A DNA stretch of 51,015 nucleotides from an uncultured Prevotellaceae bacterium (GTDB lineage: Bacteria > Bacteroidota > Bacteroidia > Bacteroidales > Bacteroidaceae), in the NCBI GenBank assembly GCA_900314985.1, contig OMXL01000019.1, positions 53,334 to 104,348 on the forward strand. Direction: 5' to 3'. Below the pieces are notes generated by a model. The model was not told the DNA's origin, did not search any database, and was given only the letters and a program-made list of their open reading frames with translations. Shown here piece by piece: positions 1 to 6,623 of the stretch (the first letter of the stretch is position 1; every line of letters begins with the position of its first letter). The translations under genes and the position numbers were made by a program.

Positions 1-105
1 CTGGCGGGTGTTGATACAACTGGTAGGTACCATGCGGGCATACCACTTGCCGCTGCGCTTCGTTCCTACACTCTGGTCTTGATGCAATCTGTAAAATACT
101 GACAT
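1..105 (-). CDS. HU-like DNA-binding protein, N-terminal part (runs off window)
   Basis: This is the first 35 codons of a gene read leftwards out of the window from the ATG at 105. The protein begins MSVFYRLHQDQSVG and continues with SGKWYARMVPT, the N-terminal pattern of the Bacteroidales HU/HU-HIG histone-like family. Family members bind and bend DNA as dimers. In Bacteroidales they often occur beside BT4734-type genes; that association is from general knowledge, not from this window alone. A near-identical 5' end sits at 50866 in the opposite orientation, differing only at a few codons (TKRS here, TKKS there). The C-terminal half cannot be judged because it lies outside. Confidence 0.8.
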   Translation of the reverse strand, partial: MSVFYRLHQDQSVGTKRSGKWYARMVPTSCINTRQ

Positions 106-316
106 AATTTTGTGTGTTTTTAATGGTTAATGATTATTGTTTATTGGTCTCGTATTAGCCTGATACGGAATTTTATACAGCTGATTTGGGCCCGTTATAC
201 AGCTAATAATCTCGCGTATCAGTCTGTCTCAGATTCGTATCAGCCTGTCTCTGGGCTCCCCTCCTTTTTGGGAGGGGCAGGGGGTAGGCCTCTTTCTGAT
301 TGACAATGCAAAGTTA
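106..316 (-). promoter_or_regulatory. Long leader and promoter of the left HU-like gene
   Basis: On the minus strand the -7 box TAACTTTGC lies at 308-316, giving an untranslated leader of about 195 nt before the ATG at 105. The leader carries two copies of GAGACAGRCTRATACG (215-230 and 236-251) and two copies of a motif ending in AGCTGTATAA (172-185 and 195-208), separated by GGGCCC. The same paired motifs occur in the leader of the HU-like gene at 50866. The 45 nt just before the start codon are essentially identical in the two copies. The leader is interrupted by a GC-rich palindrome at 253-290 that the right copy lacks. Confidence 0.65.
253..290 (-). repeat. GC-rich palindrome, copy 1 (in HU leader)
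   Basis: This is a hairpin of the CTCCCCTCC / GGAGGGG type followed by a second C-rich arm. On the minus strand it matches the copies inside the VapE-like gene, leuC and leuD/cimA. Here it sits in the 5' leader of the left HU-like gene. The right HU-like leader lacks it at the equivalent position, so it looks like an insertion. Confidence 0.7.
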
Positions 317-400
317 CAAAATAAATAGGAGAGAGGCAAGGGTTTTGCAAAATCATTTCCGATTTATTTCAAATGTTAAATTGTCAAGAAAACGGAGTGT

Positions 401-580
401 ACCCTAACACCCTAACGCACTCACTTTAGGTTTTTGCGATAGTACCTAACATAGTGATATTATAATATTATTAATTTTATATATATTATAATATATATAA
501 AATCTATATAAGATATTAAGTGAGTGAGTAACATTAGAAAATACCAAATGTGAGTGTGTTAGGGCGTTAGTGTGTTAGGT
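401..580. repeat. Long inverted repeat around an AT-rich palindrome
   Basis: Arms rich in CCTAACACCCTAACGC (401-427) and its approximate complement (546-580) enclose an almost pure A/T palindromic centre at about 456-516. The arm sequence recurs directly after the VapE-like stop codon at 9071-9102. A structure with the same architecture but different arm sequence lies near the other HU-like gene at 50285-50485. No coding potential is seen between 106 and 611. Confidence 0.6.
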
Positions 581-598
581 GTTCTCATAAATATTTCG

Positions 599-607
599 TA
601 TCTTTGC
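599..607 (+). promoter_or_regulatory. Promoter -7 box of the WYL regulator
   Basis: TATCTTTGC matches the Bacteroidota -7 consensus. It ends only 4 nt before the ATG at 612, so the transcript should be leaderless or nearly so. The right arm of the 401-580 inverted repeat lies just upstream. Confidence 0.6.
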
Positions 608-611
608 AGTC

Positions 612-1502
612 ATGAAACCAGCTCAGATATTTCACCAGTACATCTGGATTATCAATACGCTCAGGGCCTACGGGCAGCTGACCTTCGAGGAGTTGAACCA
701 GAAGTGGCAGGAGGACCAGGTGACCGACGGCAACCCGCTGCAGCGATCATCGTTCAACCGCCATCGCGATGCCATTCTGGATATGTTTGGCATCATCATC
801 GACTGCGACAAAAGTTTTTACAAGTACTTCATCAGCAATCAAGATGTGCTCAGCGACGACAGCATCGAACATTGGCTCTTCTCCACGCTCACCGTCCATG
901 GCGTGCTGGCCGACAGTGCCGCCGTGAAGGAGCGTCTGGTGCTCGAGAATGCCCCTGCCGGCGAAGAGTATCTCGACATCATCATCCGCGCCATCCACAC
1001 CAACCGTCGCCTGCGCATAGGCTACCAGAAGTTCCAGACCGAGGGCTACGAGAAGGTGGTCTGTCCCTATGCGCTGAAGCTGTTTCACCAACGCTGGTAC
1101 CTGCTGGCGCTGAATGATGAAGACCAGATGCGCATCTATGCCCTGGATCGCGTCACGATGATTCTGCTGACCGACGACATGTTCGAGATGCCCCTGGACT
1201 TCTCGCCACAGGCCTACTTCTCGGAATACTATGGCGTGCTGACGGACGCTACGCCCATGGCCCACGTCATTGTCCGTGCCCACAAGTGGATGCCCAACTA
1301 CCTGCGCACGCTGCCCCTGCACCACTCCCAGCGCGAACTGGCCTCCACACCCGACTACACCGACTTTTCCTTCGACATCCGCCCCACCTCCGACTTCCTT
1401 GGCGAACTGCTGCGCCACAGCGACGGCATCGAAGTGCTCGAACCGCTCGACCTGCGCGACAAAATGCGCCAAATCATAGCCGAAACCCTTAAAAGATATT
1501 AG
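612..1502 (+). CDS. WYL-domain transcriptional regulator
   Basis: This 296-residue protein has an N-terminal winged-helix-like region (about 1-110) followed by a WYL domain (about 125-200). The core motif RWYLLAL and the downstream YALDRV stretch are characteristic. WYL domains sense ligands, often nucleic acids or nucleotides, and WYL regulators frequently control defence or stress loci. The C-terminal ~80 residues fit the usual WCX extension. The start at 612 is chosen because the -7 box ends 4 nt upstream. The stop codon overlaps the first base of a REP palindrome. It is a single-gene unit whose target is not evident. Confidence 0.85.
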   Translation: MKPAQIFHQYIWIINTLRAYGQLTFEELNQKWQEDQVTDGNPLQRSSFNRHRDAILDMFGIIIDCDKSFYKYFISNQDVLSDDSIEHWLFSTLTVHGVLADSAAVKERLVLENAPAGEEYLDIIIRAIHTNRRLRIGYQKFQTEGYEKVVCPYALKLFHQRWYLLALNDEDQMRIYALDRVTMILLTDDMFEMPLDFSPQAYFSEYYGVLTDATPMAHVIVRAHKWMPNYLRTLPLHHSQRELASTPDYTDFSFDIRPTSDFLGELLRHSDGIEVLEPLDLRDKMRQIIAETLKRY

Positions 1503-1530
1503 TGCACACGGGGACAGTCCCCCTGTGCAC
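1502..1530. repeat. REP palindrome, copy 1
   Basis: Imperfect palindrome of the form GTGCACACGGGGACAGTCC plus its mirror. It is the same family as copies at 3511, 4401, 4758 and 7633, and copies 3511 and 4401 flank the RAYT gene. Here it abuts the stop codon of the WYL gene and may also end its transcript. Confidence 0.75.
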
Positions 1531-1607
1531 TCGATGCACTTTCCAATCCTAAAATTTGGAAGTCTCAGAAAAAGTCTGTATATTTGCAATCGATAAATGA
1601 AATAACT

Positions 1608-1931
1608 ATGAATAAAACAGAAGTCATCGAAAGCATCAGACAGGTGGCAAGTACTGTACTTCCACAGGGCAGCAAGCTATATCTTTATGGCTCGCGTGCT
1701 CGAGGTGATGCCCATGAGGATAGCGACTGGGATTTGCTGCTGTTGCTCGACAAGCCCCAAAAGGAATCGACAGATTTCGACAAGTACGCTTATCCTATCA
1801 TGGCGCGTGGCTTTGATATGTGGCAGTATTTCAGCGTTCATACCTACACCAAGGATGAATGGGACAACAGCCCTCATGCCATGTTTTATTATAATGTAGA
1901 AAAGGACAAACAGTTGATATATGAGTCTTAA
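1608..1931 (+). CDS. MNT-type nucleotidyltransferase
   Basis: This 107-residue protein shows the minimal nucleotidyltransferase signature GSRARGD followed by DSDWDLLLLLD, supplying the catalytic Asp pair. Such proteins transfer nucleotides to a partner and are often the antitoxin half of HEPN/MNT pairs. I do not see an intact HEPN gene after it: a frame starting at 1922 and overlapping the stop soon ends in stop codons. The start at 1608 is preferred because a TTG at 1584 lies inside the -7 box TATATTTGC (about 1579-1587). It may be an orphan whose partner decayed. Confidence 0.8.
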   Translation: MNKTEVIESIRQVASTVLPQGSKLYLYGSRARGDAHEDSDWDLLLLLDKPQKESTDFDKYAYPIMARGFDMWQYFSVHTYTKDEWDNSPHAMFYYNVEKDKQLIYES

Positions 1932-2000
1932 ATACGTTACTGAGCAAAAATAAATTGTTGAACAAATAAAACTGAATTGCCTATGGGCTGAGAAAAATAT

Positions 2001-2231
2001 AAATTGGACATATAGGATGTAATCGACCTTGGTCGCTTTGCACCTTCAGGTCAAAGAATATCCACTTTTAGATTCTTGTTTCGGAAATTCGCCAAATTTC
2101 ATAAGATACAATCAAGAACTGAAGTAGATAGTTCACGCTTGATAGCGTGGGCTTTTACTCGTTTAAGATTGTAAGGCGTTTGGCGATGCCTCCGAAACGT
2201 AGACGAAGTAAATTGTCCACGTTTTCTTTTT
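2001..2231 (+). ncRNA. Candidate structured RNA with multibranched fold
   Basis: This non-coding stretch contains many nested complementary segments. TGGACA (2005-2010) pairs with TGTCCA (2214-2219). CGACC/GGTCG (2024/2031) forms a hairpin. CTTTG-ACCT/AGGT-CAAAG (2036-2056) forms a near-perfect hairpin. GTTTCGGA (2078) pairs with TCCGAAAC (2191). TCGCCAAA (2089) pairs with TTTGGCGA (2179). TACAATC (2107) pairs with GATTGTA (2167), enclosing hairpins GAACT/AGTTC and CACGC/GCGTG. A T-rich run follows at 2221-2231. This reads as a closed multi-helix RNA, but I do not recognise the family. No clear TAnnTTTG box precedes it, so it could instead be a leader of the gene at 2272 or a DNA-level element. 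Confidence 0.5.
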
Positions 2232-2271
2232 GTGTGAATTGAAATACTATGATAACTAAAACTATAAAATA

Positions 2272-3447
2272 ATGAAGAATTTATTTATTTTACTCTTGCT
2301 ACTCATGACAGTAGTGACGGGTACATGGGCTCAAATAGGCCTTAGAATTCCACTAACGTTGGAGGCTACGACAGACGGTACTATTATGGTGTATGAGCCC
2401 AAGTCGGGCATGAAGTACTCAAAGAACGGCGCAATTGCCACAATGATCGGCTCAACAACCATCAGTGTCACGGCTGGCGACAAAGTGCAGTTCTACGGCA
2501 ATGGCACCAGCATAACCTGCTATAGAGAAACCAAAATTTTTGGTGGAACGGCCAAATGTATTGTCTATGGTAATATTATGAGTCTCGTTGACGAGGAGAA
2601 CTTTGACACCGCCACTACGCTGATTGGAAAAGGGGCCTTCGAAAGATTATTCGAAGGAAACGCTATGCTGACCGATGCCAGCGGCTTAATATTGCCTGCC
2701 ACTATACTGAAAGAGTCTTGCTACGAGGGTATGTTCAAAGACTGCACAAGTTTAACCACTGCACCTGCATTGCGTGCCACAAATCTTGCTTATTGCTGTT
2801 ACAGCGGCATGTTTGATGGATGCAGCAGTCTGACCGCAGCACCTGCACTGCCTGCTTTCACGCTGGCTGAGTGCTGCTACGAAAATATGTTTTATTGCTG
2901 CACCAGTCTGACCTCTGCGCCTGCATTGCCTGCTACTAAGCTTGCAGAGGAATGCTACTGTGATATGTTTAATGGCTGCACAGGTCTGATTGCCGCACCC
3001 GAGTTGCCTGCAACTACGCTTACAAATTACTGCTACAGGTCTATGTTCGAAGGCTGCACAGGTTTGATTGCCGCACCCGAGTTGCCTGCAACTGAGTTGG
3101 CCGCTTACTGCTATAAGGAAATGTTCTACGGCTGCACAAAACTTGCCTCTGTGACGTGTCTCGCCACCGATATTAGAGCCACCGACTGCACTACCGATTG
3201 GCTCTCGGACGTAGCTGCTACAGGTGTATTCATTGCCGCCAACGACGAGGTCCCCTGGAAGAGAAACAGTGCTAGCGGCATTCCTAGTGGATGGACACGA
3301 GAAAAACCATCAGCAGTTAATCTGGTGAAAGCGAATACAAATCGCGCTAATGACACAAATATCTACAACCTGCAGGGCCGCAAGTTTTTAGAGCCTAGCG
3401 AGAAGGGGGTCTACATCATGAATAGTAAAAAAATTGTTATTAAGTGA
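2272..3447 (+). CDS. Secreted TpLRR/BspA-like repeat protein
   Basis: The 391-residue product starts with a signal peptide (MKNLFILLLLLMTVVTGTWA). Its middle holds at least six 26-residue repeats at about residues 154-309, each beginning MFxGCTSLTxAPxLPAT and ending in a CY pair. This is the Treponema-type leucine-rich repeat layout seen in BspA-like surface proteins of oral and gut Bacteroidales. The C-terminus (IYNLQGRK ... KGVYIM) resembles the short C-terminal tail of many Prevotella secreted proteins. Repeats 4 and 5 share about 45 nt almost exactly, pointing to recent duplication. The repeats are unusually Cys-rich. Function is probably adhesion or surface binding by family analogy. Confidence 0.75.
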   Translation: MKNLFILLLLLMTVVTGTWAQIGLRIPLTLEATTDGTIMVYEPKSGMKYSKNGAIATMIGSTTISVTAGDKVQFYGNGTSITCYRETKIFGGTAKCIVYGNIMSLVDEENFDTATTLIGKGAFERLFEGNAMLTDASGLILPATILKESCYEGMFKDCTSLTTAPALRATNLAYCCYSGMFDGCSSLTAAPALPAFTLAECCYENMFYCCTSLTSAPALPATKLAEECYCDMFNGCTGLIAAPELPATTLTNYCYRSMFEGCTGLIAAPELPATELAAYCYKEMFYGCTKLASVTCLATDIRATDCTTDWLSDVAATGVFIAANDEVPWKRNSASGIPSGWTREKPSAVNLVKANTNRANDTNIYNLQGRKFLEPSEKGVYIMNSKKIVIK

Positions 3448-3510
3448 AAGAACATCGAACTTTCTCGTAACACAGCGGAATCGAAAAATTGGGGTTTCTC
3501 AATGAACTGT

Positions 3511-3540
3511 GTGCACAGGGGGACTCATCCCCGTGTGCAC
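3511..3540. repeat. REP palindrome, copy 2, with T tract
   Basis: GTGCACAGGGGGACTCATCC and its mirror are followed by TTTTTT, so the repeat can double as the terminator of the secreted repeat-protein gene. It lies 70 nt upstream of the RAYT gene. Confidence 0.75.
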
Positions 3541-3579
3541 TTTTTTATTCCTTTGCTTGGTGGGTTGAAAGATTTTTAG

Positions 3580-3588
3580 TACATTTGC
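3580..3588 (+). promoter_or_regulatory. Promoter -7 box of the RAYT gene
   Basis: TACATTTGC matches the -7 consensus and lies 22 nt before the ATG at 3611. Confidence 0.55.
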
Positions 3589-3610
3589 AGCGACTGAAAT
3601 ACGTTATACT

Positions 3611-4399
3611 ATGGCAAGACAAGCAAGGGAAGCCAGTGGTACTGGCATATATCATGTGATGCTGCGTGGTATAAACAGGCAGAACATCTTTGAGGATGAG
3701 GAGGACTACCGCCGTTTCCTGATGATTTTGTTTCAGGTGGTTTGTCCGGTTGACGAGAAAGGGCGTCCGATGCCGTCACGATGTATCTTCTATGCCTATT
3801 GTCTGATGCCCAATCATGTTCACCTGCTGATCAGGGAAGCTTCAGACAGTTTGGCTGAGGTTGTCAAGCGGATAGGTGGGTCTTATGCGCAGTATTTCAA
3901 CAAGAAGTATCAGCATTTCGGACACCTTTTCCAGGACCGATTCAGGAGCGAGCCAGTCAACGATAATACCTATTTCTTCACGCTTTTGCAATACATCCAT
4001 CAGAATCCAGTCGCTGCAAGACTCTGCAACGATCTTGGTAACTATCCGTGGAGCAGTTGGGGCGAATATGAGCGCACAGGCAACGGCATCCAGACCATCT
4101 GTAGCACCAAGTCGGTACTGGCTCGCATGCCATTGGATGACCTGCGTGGATTGGTCTACGAGCTGCTTCCGCAAACGGCATCGATACTTGACTTTGACAG
4201 CGGTAGCGCCATTAAGACTGACGAAGAATTGACGGATTTTCTTATTGGATCTTATGGACTGAAGCGGCCTTCGGACTTACAGAACTACAGCCGTGAAAGA
4301 CGAAACGACATTCTACGTGCTGCGAAAGAATACGGTGGCAGTATCCGCCAGCTGGTCCGCCTGACGGGCATCAGCTTCGGCATCATCCGCAATGCTTAA
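3611..4399 (+). CDS. REP-associated tyrosine transposase (RAYT, IS200-like Y1 family)
   Basis: This 262-residue protein has the N-terminal Y1 transposase fold. GIYHVMLRGINRQNIF is the typical opening, PNHVHLLI gives the HUH metal-binding pair, and QYIHQNPVAA carries the candidate catalytic tyrosine. The C-terminal region (about 195-262) looks like a helix-turn-helix of the DnaA-tail type (SIRQLVRLTGIS). RAYTs nick and move REP palindromes as single-stranded DNA. REP copies lie immediately on both sides (3511-3540 and 4401-4431), the expected arrangement for a RAYT and its own repeats. No other transposase gene is present in the window. Confidence 0.88.
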   Translation: MARQAREASGTGIYHVMLRGINRQNIFEDEEDYRRFLMILFQVVCPVDEKGRPMPSRCIFYAYCLMPNHVHLLIREASDSLAEVVKRIGGSYAQYFNKKYQHFGHLFQDRFRSEPVNDNTYFFTLLQYIHQNPVAARLCNDLGNYPWSSWGEYERTGNGIQTICSTKSVLARMPLDDLRGLVYELLPQTASILDFDSGSAIKTDEELTDFLIGSYGLKRPSDLQNYSRERRNDILRAAKEYGGSIRQLVRLTGISFGIIRNA

Positions 4400-4400
4400 A

Positions 4401-4431
4401 ACTGCACATGGGGACAGTCCCCGTGTGCAGT
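4401..4431. repeat. REP palindrome, copy 3 (downstream of RAYT)
   Basis: ACTGCACATGGGGACAGTCC and its mirror, beginning 1 nt after the RAYT stop codon. With copy 2 it brackets the transposase gene. Confidence 0.8.
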
Positions 4432-4434
4432 TTT

Positions 4435-4564
4435 GTAATCAAAAGAGACATTGGATTCGATTGCGTTTACTCTGAACCATATTTATCTACAAGACCACTC
4501 TGTTCATAAGCCTTATGTGGCACAGGAGGAAGAAACAGGCATGTTGATGGCGGCAGAAGAATAA
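4435..4564 (+). pseudogene. Possible decayed gene 3' end
   Basis: An open frame with no start encodes about 41 residues ending ETGMLMAAEE before the stop at 4562-4564. Its amino-acid composition looks like a real protein tail (acidic, with IYLQDHSVHKPYVAQ). It begins right at the edge of the REP copy, as expected if an older gene lost its 5' part when the RAYT block arrived. I cannot assign a family. Confidence 0.3.
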
Positions 4565-4659
4565 TTAGAATCATTAACTAAATACGAAGACAATGCCAAA
4601 CGAAAATCTCAAACAACAACAAAACCATTCTGGAGAGTCAAAGAATCCAAACATTGGAA

Positions 4660-4752
4660 CCCAAAGAGGAATTGGCCGACTCTGAAGAGGTAGTCGCAAA
4701 ATTTGCGACTATCACTCAAAGACGAGTATACCGTGCAAAATTTACACGTTAA
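4660..4752 (+). pseudogene. Fragment resembling a RhuM-family gene
   Basis: A startless frame encodes EELADSEEVVAKFAT followed by a few residues and a stop at 4750-4752. The VVAKFAT string resembles the conserved segment of RhuM proteins that follows the N-terminal HTH. An intact but divergent RhuM gene is present at 40591-41601. The bases around 4690-4710 also form a self-complementary stretch (TAGTCGCAAAATTTGCGACTA region), so part of the match could be coincidental. Confidence 0.3.
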
Positions 4753-4757
4753 TGGCG

Positions 4758-4786
4758 AGTGCACAGGGGGACCTCCCTTGTGCAGT
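4758..4786. repeat. REP palindrome, copy 4 (degenerate)
   Basis: GTGCACAGGGGGACCTCCC followed by TTGTGCAG. It is a shortened member of the REP family, with the loop partly lost. Confidence 0.65.
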
Positions 4787-4809
4787 TTCTTAAAAGACGT
4801 TAAAGTTTA

Positions 4810-4841
4810 GAGGGGTGTCCCGACTTTTGGGACACCCTCTC
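4810..4841 (+). terminator. Strong hairpin terminator
   Basis: GAGGGGTGTCCC and GGGACACCCTC form an 11-12 bp stem with a 7-nt loop, followed by a T-rich stretch. It separates the RAYT/relic region from the small-gene operon that follows. Confidence 0.6.
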
Positions 4842-4891
4842 GTTTATTTTGCATCCAGAATCTGAAATTTAATATTAATCTAAAAAAATTA

Positions 4892-4990
4892 ATGATTATG
4901 GATGGTATATTTTTATTGTACGTATTGACAGTATTGACAATGATGTTGTTCCGCGGTCTTTTCAATGACTGCAGCATGCACGAGTGGTAA
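4892..4990 (+). CDS. Small hydrophobic peptide
   Basis: An ATG at 4892 (or 4898) opens a frame of 32 (or 30) residues with a single hydrophobic segment, IFLLYVLTVLTMMLF, and a short hydrophilic tail ending SMHEW. It would be a single-pass membrane micro-protein. It precedes the two related small genes at 5012 and 5203 in the same direction. There is no recognisable family and only weak ribosome-binding context, so it is reported mainly because its composition and position suit a small accessory gene. Confidence 0.35.
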   Translation: MIMDGIFLLYVLTVLTMMLFRGLFNDCSMHEW

Positions 4991-5011
4991 ACCTTATTAT
5001 TATTGACCGAA

Positions 5012-5233
5012 ATGACAAAAAGTAATAAAGAGCTAAGACGGATGATTAAGTACATGAGTAGGCTGAATGCCGAGTTGGCAGCAAAAGTGAAGGAAGCCTA
5101 CCTTAGGCCTGCCGAGATTCACAACCATTTTGGGTCGGGGTGCAGTGCACAGGTGTTTAATGATAAGGTAACGGGTAAATTTACAAAAACCAAGAAGAGA
5201 AGATGGAAGAGAATAATCAGGAAAAACATGTAG
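5012..5233 (+). CDS. Small basic protein with QVFN motif
   Basis: This 73-residue hypothetical protein starts at the ATG at 5012; the TTG at 5003 is less likely. It is rich in Lys/Arg, especially at the C-terminus (KKRRWKRIIRKNM). Its centre, IHNHFGSGCSAQVFNDKVTG, parallels VNNFEAGANCQVFNGNITG near the N-terminus of the next gene, so the two share a short module. It overlaps the next gene by 31 nt. It probably belongs to the same accessory operon; function unknown. Confidence 0.55.
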   Translation: MTKSNKELRRMIKYMSRLNAELAAKVKEAYLRPAEIHNHFGSGCSAQVFNDKVTGKFTKTKKRRWKRIIRKNM

Positions 5234-5655
5234 TGAATAATTTCGAGGCGGGAGCGAACTGTCAGGTGTTTAACGGCAACATCACGGGGTGCGTGTTTGC
5301 CATGCCAGGGTCGACGGTGACCCAGCAGCAGGCTTCGGCAGACTCAACGGCCATGGATTGTGAGCAGCCCGAGGTGTCCGACGATGAAGAAGAAGAAAGC
5401 GAGGAGTTGTGCCATTTCATTCATCCTTCTGTTGACAGTCGGCAGGAGTGGCAGGTGCACAATGAGGTCAAGCGGTTGGCATCGCGGCAGGGCATACAGG
5501 ATATTTGCCGCCACTTGCAGCAGATGAGAAGGGAGAACAAATTGCTGCTGCCACAGAGTCCGTCGATAGCCTACGAGGAGCTGGTAAGGATGGGAATGCC
5601 CAGCGGCAACGGGTTTAACGAAAGCACATTTAGGAAATACTATAGCAACAAATAA
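5203..5655 (+). CDS. Hypothetical protein with QVFNG-ITG-FAMPGS motif
   Basis: The 150-residue product begins MEENNQEKHVVNNFEAGANC and continues with QVFNGNITGCVFAMPGSTV. It then has a strongly acidic patch (DDEEEESEE, about residues 64-72) and a helical C-terminal half. The first motif is shared with the preceding small protein. I do not recognise a functional family. It is the last gene before the strong terminator at 5678 and appears translationally coupled to the gene it overlaps. Confidence 0.6.
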   Translation: MEENNQEKHVVNNFEAGANCQVFNGNITGCVFAMPGSTVTQQQASADSTAMDCEQPEVSDDEEEESEELCHFIHPSVDSRQEWQVHNEVKRLASRQGIQDICRHLQQMRRENKLLLPQSPSIAYEELVRMGMPSGNGFNESTFRKYYSNK

Positions 5656-5677
5656 CCTGAACGGGAATCATTCGTCA

Positions 5678-5712
5678 AGCATCAGAACAAGCAAGTTCTG
5701 GTGCTTTTTTTT
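5678..5712 (+). terminator. Rho-independent terminator
   Basis: AGCATCAGAAC pairs with GTTCTGGTGCT and is followed by eight T residues. It ends the small-gene unit at 4892-5655. The stem also contains the CAGAAC word that is tandemly repeated just downstream. Confidence 0.75.
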
Positions 5713-5730
5713 GTGTCTTGTAGTAAGCAG

Positions 5731-5780
5731 AATCAGAACAAATCAGAACTATTTAGAACAAGTCAGAACAGCTTAGAACA
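5731..5780. repeat. Five 10-bp iterons (TCAGAACA type)
   Basis: Five consecutive 10-bp units (AATCAGAACA, AATCAGAACT, ATTTAGAACA, AGTCAGAACA, GCTTAGAACA) sit in exact 10-bp register, placing each copy on the same DNA face. They lie about 40 bp upstream of the promoter of the operon that ends in the primase/helicase-like gene. They could be operator sites or replication iterons. Confidence 0.65.
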
Positions 5781-5819
5781 GGCCACTTGAAAAGCCATTG
5801 GGGGTAGGGAAAAACTTCA

Positions 5820-5828
5820 TAACTTTGC
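5820..5828 (+). promoter_or_regulatory. Promoter of the VapE-like operon
   Basis: The -7 box TAACTTTGC is followed by ATTGTCAA, the same start-site sequence seen at both HU-like promoters (308-316 minus and 50677-50685 plus). The transcript would have a leader of about 115 nt before 5949. Confidence 0.6.
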
Positions 5829-5948
5829 ATTGTCAACGAACGGAAACGGGGTTTGGCAAGCGATCATTGACATGTTGATACAAAGGATGGAAGGAGGAGA
5901 GAGAACTACCATTATTTATTAATCAAAACAGAAAGGAACAGAAATGAG

Positions 5949-6179
5949 ATGGAGATAGTAATGAATGCTTACCACATCGAGGTTCGCAAGATGTGCGCCT
6001 CGTGCGGGCACAAGGAATGTGAGAACGACGGCACAAGGATTTGCCTGAAGATGGGTCTGAAGGTGGAACAGGCGTTTGTCTGCTCTCGGTGGCAGATGAG
6101 CGAGGGCTTGAAGAATGCTGGAATGCTAAACGGAGGCGTGGTGCGCCGTAAAGGCACTGCAGAGATTATCATTAAATAA
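5949..6179 (+). CDS. Small Cys-containing protein of the VapE-like operon
   Basis: The 76-residue protein carries CASCGHKEC and two further Cys (ICLKMG, FVCSRW), a spacing that could hold a zinc ion. The C-terminus ends GTAEIIIK. No named family is recognised. It is the first substantial gene after the 5820 promoter and the iterons, and it is followed in the same direction by 6288 and the BT4734/DUF3987 gene. An internal ATG at 5961 is an alternative start. Confidence 0.6.
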   Translation: MEIVMNAYHIEVRKMCASCGHKECENDGTRICLKMGLKVEQAFVCSRWQMSEGLKNAGMLNGGVVRRKGTAEIIIK

Positions 6180-6201
6180 GTAAAATAACCGAGTCGGAGG
6201 A

Positions 6202-6246
6202 ATGAGCGTGTGGGAAAGTATCCGGATAGAAATTGAGCTCAACTGA
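6202..6246 (+). CDS. Possible 14-codon peptide
   Basis: ATG at 6202 is preceded by a good GGAGGA ribosome-binding sequence at 5 nt spacing. It opens a 14-codon frame (MSVWESIRIEIELN) ending at 6246 between two genes of the operon. It may be a coupling peptide or chance. Confidence 0.25.
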   Translation: MSVWESIRIEIELN

Positions 6247-6287
6247 AAAACACACCGCTTTCCGATGCTCAAAAATCAGACAAAGTT

Positions 6288-6620
6288 ATGAAGAAATTTG
6301 TATTTGTAATGAACGCCCTGGAGCTGATGTCAAAGCTCTATGTGGGCAAGCGAGTAGCAGGTGTTCTGTTTGTAGACGAGAACACGGGTCGTCTAACCTT
6401 TAAGGCATACAACCGTCAGCCGAGAGTGCGCGCGAAGGACCTGATGGTAAAGAAGCTGCCGTGGGGCTGGGTGAAGGAGTCGATGGAGCGCATCAAGGTG
6501 TTTGGCTCGTTTCCCAAGGAGGTAGGAACAGCTCGTGTGATGGGACTGATGGATGACAACCATCGCGATGCCAAGAATGCGATGATAGAGAGGGAGTTGG
6601 ACATAATTGAATTTTGCTAG
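6288..6620 (+). CDS. Hypothetical protein preceding the VapE-like gene
   Basis: The product is 110 residues: a mixed alpha/beta N-terminus (KKFVFVMNALELMSKLYVG) and a basic C-terminal half (VRAKDLMVKKLPWGWVKESMERIK). Its stop codon is 3 nt before the ATG of the primase/helicase-like gene, so the two are very likely co-translated. No family is recognised. It is placed with mobile-element genes because of this tight linkage. Confidence 0.65.
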   Translation: MKKFVFVMNALELMSKLYVGKRVAGVLFVDENTGRLTFKAYNRQPRVRAKDLMVKKLPWGWVKESMERIKVFGSFPKEVGTARVMGLMDDNHRDAKNAMIERELDIIEFC

Positions 6621-6623
6621 GCT

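Noticed and set aside
1922-2024. Possible HEPN partner overlapping the nucleotidyltransferase stop
   Set aside because: The frame begins MSLKYVTEQK and then hits stop codons; no HEPN motif can be recognised.
5731-5780. Possible CRISPR-like array at the 10-bp iterons
   Set aside because: Units are 10 bp in direct contact, without spacers.
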